In this document: positions 25,134 to 33,541 of the stretch, one piece after another
How the letters are laid out: the number at the start of each line of letters is the position of its first letter
How positions within the stretch are numbered: position 1 is the first letter of the stretch
DNA from: Burkholderiaceae bacterium
GTDB lineage: Bacteria > Pseudomonadota > Gammaproteobacteria > Burkholderiales > WYBJ01
Direction: 5' to 3'
Assembly: GCA_011525945.1 (NCBI GenBank)
Contig: WYBJ01000252.1
Coordinates: 1 to 33,541, forward strand
DNA: 33,541 nucleotides
The notes under the pieces: generated by a model
Seen by the model: the letters and a program-made list of their open reading frames with translations, nothing else
Database searches by the model: none
What the model was told of the DNA's origin: nothing
Program-made: the position numbers and the translations under genes

Positions 25134-25819
25134 CTACGCCGCTCAACGCCGGCCTGATCGTCCCGATCAACAACACGACTTTCGACGGCGAGCTGCGCGC
25201 GTGGCTGCCGCAGGGGTCGAGCTGCACGACGCTGCGCATCCCGCGCGGCAAGGGCCTGCTGACGCCGGAAACGCTGCCCGCCTACGTGACACAGACCCTG
25301 TCGCTCGCCGAGCGTTTTGCGCACTCCCCCGTCGAGGTCGTCGTCTACGGTTGCACGGCCGCCGGATTCATCGCAGGTCCCGCCGGCGATACCCAGCTTG
25401 CACACGATCTGAGCAAGGTCACGGGCAAGCCCGTGGTGACCGTGGCGCGCTCCATGGTCCTCGCGCTACAGCAGGCGCAGGTCAACGATATTGCACTCGT
25501 GACGCCTTACCTGCACGCGGTCAACGAGCAGCTCGAGGCGTTTCTTCTGGATGGCGGTATCCGCGTGCGGCGATTCAACAGCTTCTACGCCGCCGATGTC
25601 GACGCGCTGGGCCGTATCGGGCACGACGATGTCGCCCGGCTAGCCCGTGAAACCATGGACGCCGACTGCGAAGCTCTGTTCATCGCCTGCGCCCAACTGC
25701 CGACCCGTGGGATCATCGAACCACTGAGCAGGGAATTCGGCCGCCCGGTTCTTTCCTCGACATGGGTGACGACCGTGCAAGCGCTGCGTGCGGGTCGCGC
25801 GCAGCCCGCCTTGCCGTAA
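25130..25819 (+). CDS. Asp/Glu racemase / maleate isomerase-family protein
   Basis: This 229-residue protein belongs to the aspartate racemase-like superfamily that includes maleate isomerase and arylmalonate decarboxylase. Landmarks are the N-terminal GLIVPINNTTFDGEL, the first catalytic cysteine in VVVYGCTAAGF (Cys75) and the second in ALFIACAQLPTRG (Cys187). Two cysteines fit maleate isomerases (maleate to fumarate) or racemases better than the one-cysteine decarboxylases. The protein is cytosolic, without a signal. ATG 25130 overlaps the outer membrane channel stop as ATGA, so it is translated with an efflux gene, an odd pairing. No other nicotinate or maleate pathway gene is visible, so the substrate remains open. 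Confidence 0.85.
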   Translation: MTTPLNAGLIVPINNTTFDGELRAWLPQGSSCTTLRIPRGKGLLTPETLPAYVTQTLSLAERFAHSPVEVVVYGCTAAGFIAGPAGDTQLAHDLSKVTGKPVVTVARSMVLALQQAQVNDIALVTPYLHAVNEQLEAFLLDGGIRVRRFNSFYAADVDALGRIGHDDVARLARETMDADCEALFIACAQLPTRGIIEPLSREFGRPVLSSTWVTTVQALRAGRAQPALP

Positions 25820-25971
25820 GCCGCCCGGACCGATCGAAGCTACGCCGCCGCACGCGGGGAAAATCGACGCCGTGGCGGGCGCCCGTCCTTGCAGGTCGAG
25901 GCAGATCCCGATCGCCGTGCGCGCTCGTTCTGTGGACGAGGTTCCGCCCCTGCCAGCGCGTTCTTGTCCGC

Positions 25972-29487
<3,516 letters not shown>

Positions 29488-29494
29488 GGCTGCT

Positions 29495-29521
29495 ATTCTA
29501 CTTCCCGGAGGAGGAGGACAA
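29495..29521 (-). promoter_or_regulatory. Candidate dnaE promoter overlapping the divergent gene's ribosome-binding site
   Basis: On the minus strand TTGTCC (29521-29516) and TAGAAT (29500-29495) are separated by 15 bases. A start of transcription about 7 bases beyond the -10 would fall at or next to the dnaE ATG, implying a leaderless or very short-leader mRNA. The spacer is shorter than ideal. Confidence 0.3.
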
Positions 29522-29522
29522 G

Positions 29523-30500
29523 ATGCGAATTCGCTTGCTTACCTTGGGTGCCGTAGCCATTGCCGGCTGCTCGACGCCGTATGCCACCGACCCAGCCGAG
29601 CACTATCCCAATCGCCCCATGCGCATGATCGTCGGCTTCCCGCCGGGCGGTGGCACCGACATCATGGCCCGTATCATCGCGCCGAAGCTGACCGAAGCGT
29701 GGCACGAGCAGATCGTGATCGACAATCGCATCGGCGCCACTGGCACGATCGGCGCCACCCTGGTTGCACGCGCCAATCCCGACGGCTACACGCTGCTCAT
29801 GGGGCATCTGAGTTCGAACGCGATCGCGCCGAGCCTGTTCAAGGTGCCGTACGATCCGGTCAAGGACTTTGCCCCGATCTCGTTGGTGGGCTCGGTGCCG
29901 CACGTCCTGGTGGTGCACCCGGGCCTCAAGGCCTACTCGGTGAAGGACGTGATCGCACTTGCCAAGGCGAAACCGGGCGAGCTCAAATTCCCGTCTGCCG
30001 GCAACGGCACGCCGCCGCACCTTGCAGGCGAGCTGTTCAAGCTCATGACCGGAGTCGACATGCAGCACGTCCCTTACAAAGGGTCGGGACAATCGGTCGC
30101 GGACCTCGTTGCCGGCCACGTGCCGCTGTCGTTCGACAGTACGCCGACGATTCTGCCGTATGTGAGAGCCGGGCGGCTGCGCGCCCTCGCGGTAACCAGC
30201 TTGAAGCGCAGCCCCGTCCTTCCGGACCTGCCCACCCTCGATGAATCCGGCCTGAAGGGCTATCAGGTGGGGAGCTGGTATGGCATGTTCGCGCCAGCGG
30301 GCACGCCGCCCGAGATCGTACGCAAGATCCACGCCGCGGTCCAGGCGGCGCTCGGCTCACCCGACATGAAGGACAAGCTCGCGAAGCTCGGCACCGACGA
30401 GAGCAGGACCGAGACGCCGGCGGCTTTCCGCGCCATGCTCGTCACCGACATCGCCAAGTATGCGAAAGTCATCAGGGCTGCGCATCTGAAGGTCGATTGA
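29523..30500 (+). CDS. Bug/TctC-family solute-binding lipoprotein
   Basis: The 325-residue protein is a periplasmic receptor of the Bug family, abundant in Burkholderiales and usually binding carboxylates or amides. Family marks are YPNRPMRMIVGFPPGGGTDIMARIIAPKL, VIDNRIGATGTIGA, VARANPDGYTLLMG and HVPYKGSGQSVADLVAGHV. The signal ends in AIAGC (Cys16), a canonical lipobox, so it should be lipidated, whereas most Bug proteins are soluble. The run GGAGGAGGAGGA at 29507-29518 is a very strong ribosome-binding site. No tctA/tctB transporter genes flank it, so it is an orphan receptor, either for uptake or for sensing. It diverges from dnaE by 35 bases, an unusual setting for this family. Confidence 0.93.
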   Translation: MRIRLLTLGAVAIAGCSTPYATDPAEHYPNRPMRMIVGFPPGGGTDIMARIIAPKLTEAWHEQIVIDNRIGATGTIGATLVARANPDGYTLLMGHLSSNAIAPSLFKVPYDPVKDFAPISLVGSVPHVLVVHPGLKAYSVKDVIALAKAKPGELKFPSAGNGTPPHLAGELFKLMTGVDMQHVPYKGSGQSVADLVAGHVPLSFDSTPTILPYVRAGRLRALAVTSLKRSPVLPDLPTLDESGLKGYQVGSWYGMFAPAGTPPEIVRKIHAAVQAALGSPDMKDKLAKLGTDESRTETPAAFRAMLVTDIAKYAKVIRAAHLKVD

Positions 30501-30528
30501 CTCGCTGCGGCAAACGGCACTGGCATCG

Positions 30529-30577
30529 GTGCCATGGCACGCGCACAGCCGCCGTCGCGGCGCGCACATGGCACGCG
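30529..30577. repeat. Palindrome and short direct repeats in the convergent Bug/SH3 intergenic region
   Basis: GTGCCATGGCAC (30529-30540) is a perfect 12-bp palindrome. CATGGCACGCG occurs at 30533-30543 and again at 30567-30577, and GCCGC/GCGGC (30548-30561) can form a small hairpin between them. This 163-base region lies between two converging genes, so a termination role is possible, but there is no T-run. Confidence 0.4.
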
Positions 30578-30663
30578 GCGATGAGCCCCCCTTTTGCTTT
30601 CGTTCGAATAAGGACGGGACCGCGTCGCTCGACGAGGCGAACGGCGCATCCGTGCACGACAAG

Positions 30664-31137
30664 TCAGCTCGGGCTGCCGCCCCGTGGACGCCAAGGCGCC
30701 GGTGCAGGCTGCCGATCCCACCGGGTCTGCCAATACGCTTTGCGCGCGAACCAGAGCTGCTCCCGGTAGTGCTCGTCCCAGTACGGGCCGAATGAAAATT
30801 CGGCAACCGGCAAACCGAGTCTCGGCCCCCCGGTAATGATCGTGACCGCCCCGCCCTCGAATGGAACCGTAAGATAACGTGTATACACCCACCCACGCTT
30901 GCGCCCGGCGATGACATCGCACCAGCGCCAAGTATCGACACAGCCGACGATCGTCACCGATGTCCCGCTCAACAACCACGTCACGGTCGGGAAGTGGCGA
31001 TTTGGCGCCGAGCGCACGTTGACGGCGGTGGTCGTGGTGGCCGTATGGCTAGCGGCCGCGCCAGCCGTCTGGGCATGGGCAGGAGTCACGAGCAAGGCAG
31101 GGACCAGTGCAAGCAGGAAGCGCAACATCGATCGCAT
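30664..31137 (-). CDS. Secreted bacterial SH3-domain protein
   Basis: This 157-residue protein starts at ATG 31137, which has AGGA six bases upstream; the frame is open to 31191 but that part lacks a ribosome-binding site. A signal peptide (MRSMLRFLLALVPALLVTPAHAQ) cleaves near residue 23. An SH3b domain covers about residues 35-90: TAVNVRSAPNRHFPTVTWL, SGTSVTIVGCVDTWRWCDV and GRKRGWVYTRYL. The C-terminal third is Trp/Tyr/Arg-rich (FSFGPYWDEHYREQLWFARKAYW), as in a group of short proteobacterial SH3 proteins. Bacterial SH3 domains often bind peptidoglycan, so a periplasmic wall-associated role is plausible. It follows the META-domain gene by 53 bases. Confidence 0.85.
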   Translation of the reverse strand: MRSMLRFLLALVPALLVTPAHAQTAGAAASHTATTTTAVNVRSAPNRHFPTVTWLLSGTSVTIVGCVDTWRWCDVIAGRKRGWVYTRYLTVPFEGGAVTIITGGPRLGLPVAEFSFGPYWDEHYREQLWFARKAYWQTRWDRQPAPAPWRPRGGSPS

Positions 31138-31190
31138 GAGTAATCCTGTAAAACGGAAGTCGGCGCATGACAACTCGCGCATGCGCGGCA

Positions 31191-32015
31191 TTATCGCATC
31201 ACGGTCTCGGATTGCACCTTGAGGTCGAGCACATACACGGTCGACGGGACACCTTTCGGCGCGGGGTCGCGCTCGAAACGTTTCAGCCGCAGGACACTGC
31301 GTTCACCCTCGGTGTGCGTGAAGCCAGCGATGTTCTCGTAAAGAAGCCGCCACGGCCCGCGCGTTTCGACCAGACCGTCCTTGTTGTAGTGGAGCTCGCG
31401 AACATACAGGCAAGCCTTGTCGCCCGTCCATGGATTCACACAGGAGCGCTTCTGCGCGGCCACTTCCAGAAACATAAGGGTGGCCGGTCCGTAACCGGCC
31501 TCGGGCGTCGCTTGTCCGACCAGCACGAGCGCTTCTTTTGCGGCGGACACCAAGCGCAGTCGCGGTTGCGCGGAGTGTTCCAACTCGAGTCGCCACGACC
31601 TCGCCAGCAGATTCGACATCGCGTCGTCGGCCGCCATCAAAGCCGGCTCGCACGCCCTCATGGTGGAGGCCAGGCCACCGATATCGATTCGGCTCCCATC
31701 GGCGATGCTATAGCTGCCGATCAACTGATTGCAACCAGCCCCGACGCTGATCCTGGAAGCGGAGAACTCGAACACGAACCCGCGACCCCCATCCGGAAAG
31801 AGGCGGGCGATGGGGCGATTGCGGGCGTCGGTGGCGGACTCCAACGCCCACTGATAGCGCGCCAGCGTTGCCGGCCAGGAGCGGCGTGGGGCGGCATCAT
31901 CTGCGCTGTCACCGAGGCGATTCGACCCAGCAGAATGCCTCGACTCCGAAGTACATGCCGCCGCCAATATCAGCGCGAGGAGAAGGGCAACGAAATAAAT
32001 GCTTGCCTCCGGCAA
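31191..32015 (-). CDS. META and DUF4377 domain lipoprotein
   Basis: From TTG 32015 the product has 274 residues. A hydrophobic segment YFVALLLALILAAAC ends in a lipobox-like AAAC, followed by a Ser/Asp-rich linker. A META (HslJ-like) domain follows, about residues 50-155: FEFSASRISVGAGCNQLIGSY, then ASTMRACEPALMAADDAM. A DUF4377-type domain makes up the rest (LMFLEVAAQKRSCVNPW, GFTHTEGERSVLRLKRFER). Such proteins are envelope lipoproteins associated with stress or antibiotic tolerance in other species. No ATG fits. TTG 32015 lacks a good Shine-Dalgarno, while GGAGG (32010-32006) sits 5 bases before an ATT codon at 32000, which may be the real, rare start. It lies immediately after the upstream hypothetical gene. 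Confidence 0.8.
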   Translation of the reverse strand: MPEASIYFVALLLALILAAACTSESRHSAGSNRLGDSADDAAPRRSWPATLARYQWALESATDARNRPIARLFPDGGRGFVFEFSASRISVGAGCNQLIGSYSIADGSRIDIGGLASTMRACEPALMAADDAMSNLLARSWRLELEHSAQPRLRLVSAAKEALVLVGQATPEAGYGPATLMFLEVAAQKRSCVNPWTGDKACLYVRELHYNKDGLVETRGPWRLLYENIAGFTHTEGERSVLRLKRFERDPAPKGVPSTVYVLDLKVQSETVMR

Positions 32016-32020
32016 TCGGC

Positions 32021-32395
32021 TTACTTGATCCCAGGCAAAACCACCTCGAACCAGATGGTCTCGACCACCGGCCGCTGCAGCTTGCCGGGATTCGCGGCGT
32101 ACCATTTGTCGAGCCTGTCGCTCACGCTGTCGAGCGTCTGGCCTCGTAACCCTTTAACGAGCCTCGGCATCAAGCTCTGGGCATCGGGCGGAGGCTTCTT
32201 GCCCTCGTAAGCGGTCTCCACCTGGATGGTATTGGCGATACCGATCAGAAAGGCCTTCTTCACGTCAGGCGACGACCTGACCCAGTGCTCACCGGTGATC
32301 AACGGAACATCCGCGGCATGCGCCTGACCCCACACCCACGCGAGGGACATGCTCGCCGCCAGGACGACCGCGCGAAACCGTAATCTCATCGTCAT
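32021..32395 (-). CDS. Unrecognised periplasmic protein (weak Rap1a/Tai-like flavour)
   Basis: The product has 124 residues from ATG 32395, where GGAG sits six bases upstream; the frame is open to 32554 but no better start is seen. A clear signal peptide is present (MTMRLRFRAVVLAASMSLAW, cleavage near AHAAD at residue 27). The mature part is about 97 residues, mostly helical: HWVRSSPDVKKAFLIGIANTIQVE, then LDKWYAANPGKLQRPVVETIWFE. The FLIGIAN and final hydrophobic helix recall the Rap1a/Tai-type immunity fold, but the usual cysteines are missing, so I do not assign it. It heads a short minus-strand run with the META/DUF4377 and SH3 genes, all secreted. Confidence 0.75.
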   Translation of the reverse strand: MTMRLRFRAVVLAASMSLAWVWGQAHAADVPLITGEHWVRSSPDVKKAFLIGIANTIQVETAYEGKKPPPDAQSLMPRLVKGLRGQTLDSVSDRLDKWYAANPGKLQRPVVETIWFEVVLPGIK

Positions 32396-32573
32396 TGCGT
32401 ACTCCGTTTCCTTATTACTGCGCTTCATCCCCAACAAAATCCGAACCCCACGTTCAGGCCGGCATGATCCGCTAATCGACGCGATCAAGCAACCGAATAA
32501 ATCCAGATTCAATGACGTTCTCGTAACCCACGCGAGTACAAAATCACCACGCACGCGCGGGGATCGGTGGCCT

Positions 32574-32603
32574 CAAGCGCGGCGCTTGCGCTCGGGAGCG
32601 AGC
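32574..32603 (-). terminator. Two adjacent hairpins after the AI-2E-family gene
   Basis: GCTCG-GGAG-CGAGC (32590-32603) and CAAGCG-CGG-CGCTTG (32574-32588) lie next to each other, 30-60 bases past the transporter stop on the minus strand. There is no T-tract directly after them, so termination is possible but not proven. Confidence 0.3.
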
Positions 32604-32632
32604 CCTGATGCCAGGCAAAACGAGTGCGGCGA

Positions 32633-33541
32633 TCAGGACCGACCGCTTCGCAACTCGCCGGTTCGCGACAGCAGCACGGCAACGGGCCGCGTTCCCGCGA
32701 ACCTGGAAAAAACGATCACTATGATCGCGGTGATCGGCACGGCGACGAAAGCGCCGGGAACGCCCCACAAGCCGACCCAGACGGTCAGGCTCACCAGGAT
32801 GACGAACGGACTGAGGTTGAGCGACCTCGCGAGCAGATAGGGATCGAGAAAATTGCCGACGACAAAGTGGATGAGCGCGAGCGGCAACAGAATCGCCAGA
32901 ACCTCGCTCGTAACACCGAACTGGACAACCGCCATCAGCACCGGGAAGAACACGCCGACGATCGACCCGAAATAGGGCACGTAGTTGAGCAGCGCGATCA
33001 GCACGGCCCAGAACGCCGCCAGTTCGAGCCCGATCGAGACCATGACGAGCCAACTGAGCGCGCCGAGCAGGATGCCGAGCAGGGTCTTGACCGCGAGATA
33101 CGAGCCGATTTGCGCGTTGATGTCGGCCGTGATTCCGAGAATTCGCGCGACAGCGCGAGGATCGCCCGACAGACACGCGACCTTGGCGGCGAACAGAGCG
33201 CGTTCGACCAGCAGAAATCCCGCATAGAGGACCACGACGATCGCTGTCCACGCGAGCGACGATACCGAAGCAAAGGTCGCCGCGACGAACCCCTGCAGAT
33301 CGATCCGTGCGAGCACCTGCTGGCGCAACGTGGTCCAGGTCGGTTCGTCTTCGATACGAAAGAATGCCGCCGTGCGCTGAATCGCGACCAGCAGCGATTC
33401 CTGGTAGCGCGGTGCGAGTGCCGCGACCGTACCGGTGCTGTCGATGACCAGAACGACGGCTGCCGCCAGACCGAGCGCGATGATCAGCATCGATACGCCG
33501 TAGCGCGCCGGCGGCGGTGCCCGACCAAGCAGCGGCACCCT
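32633..33541 (-). CDS. AI-2E-family (PerM-like) transporter, 5' end probably outside window
   Basis: At least 302 residues of a polytopic membrane protein are visible. The AI-2E transporter family marks are the central LGITADINAQIGSYLAVKTLLGILLGALSW, then ALLNYVPYFGSIVGVFFPVLMAV, LIHFVVGNFLDPYLLARSLNLSPFVILVSL and GLWGVPGAFVAVPITAIIVIV. The family includes quorum-signal exporters, Na+/H+ antiporters and uncharacterised permeases, so the substrate is open. A GTG at 33538 could be read as a start, but full-length members usually reach 340-370 residues, so the gene likely begins beyond the right edge. The C-terminus is short after the last helix (FSRFAGTRPVAVLLSRTGELRSGRS). Confidence 0.88.
   Translation of the reverse strand, partial: RVPLLGRAPPPARYGVSMLIIALGLAAAVVLVIDSTGTVAALAPRYQESLLVAIQRTAAFFRIEDEPTWTTLRQQVLARIDLQGFVAATFASVSSLAWTAIVVVLYAGFLLVERALFAAKVACLSGDPRAVARILGITADINAQIGSYLAVKTLLGILLGALSWLVMVSIGLELAAFWAVLIALLNYVPYFGSIVGVFFPVLMAVVQFGVTSEVLAILLPLALIHFVVGNFLDPYLLARSLNLSPFVILVSLTVWVGLWGVPGAFVAVPITAIIVIVFSRFAGTRPVAVLLSRTGELRSGRS

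Overview
The window is high-GC, densely coded bacterial chromosome, most likely from a betaproteobacterium (Burkholderiales-like). The main pointers are a Bug/TctC-family solute receptor, a proteobacterial-type DnaE with a degenerate PHP site, an OMPLA phospholipase and a NodT-type outer membrane factor. This placement is inferred from gene content and composition only; no rRNA or tRNA is present. No gene-free stretch exceeds about 250 bases, and I see no CRISPR array, insertion sequence or prophage.

Left part (1-3319, minus strand): the end of a Hyf (hydrogenase-4-like) membrane module, hyfB-hyfC-hyfE, with overlapping or abutting genes; hyfE runs off the left edge. Next (3550-5490, plus) come acylphosphatase, a perfect 16-bp-stem hairpin, an IclR-family regulator with a palindrome in its leader, and a small PLDc_N/SHOCT membrane protein.

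Envelope-lipid block (5714-10673): a periplasmic glycine-zipper protein, a patatin-like lipoprotein, a membrane-anchored alpha/beta hydrolase and a glycine-zipper lipoprotein on plus, then a convergent pldA (outer membrane phospholipase A).

Central block (10866-22959, all plus): a nearly gap-free run encoding an RND adaptor, an RND permease, a compact Mrp-type cation/proton antiporter module (mrpE, F, G, an A'B fusion, C, D) and a very large AsmA-family protein. The permease and mrpE overlap by ATGA, so the efflux pump and the antiporter look like one transcription unit. The Mrp module lacks the NuoL-like half of MrpA. Its MrpA C-terminal domains are fused to MrpB, and the gene order E-F-G-A'-B-C-D is that of the Mrp module in archaeal membrane-bound hydrogenases. 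I regard this as the most interesting part of the window.

Right part: a YqhA-like membrane protein (minus); an outer membrane efflux channel translationally coupled to an Asp/Glu-racemase/maleate-isomerase-like enzyme (plus); dnaE (minus), divergent by only 35 bp from a lipoprotein-type Bug receptor (plus); then a minus-strand set of small envelope proteins (SH3, META/DUF4377, an unrecognised periplasmic protein) and an AI-2E-family transporter cut by the right edge.
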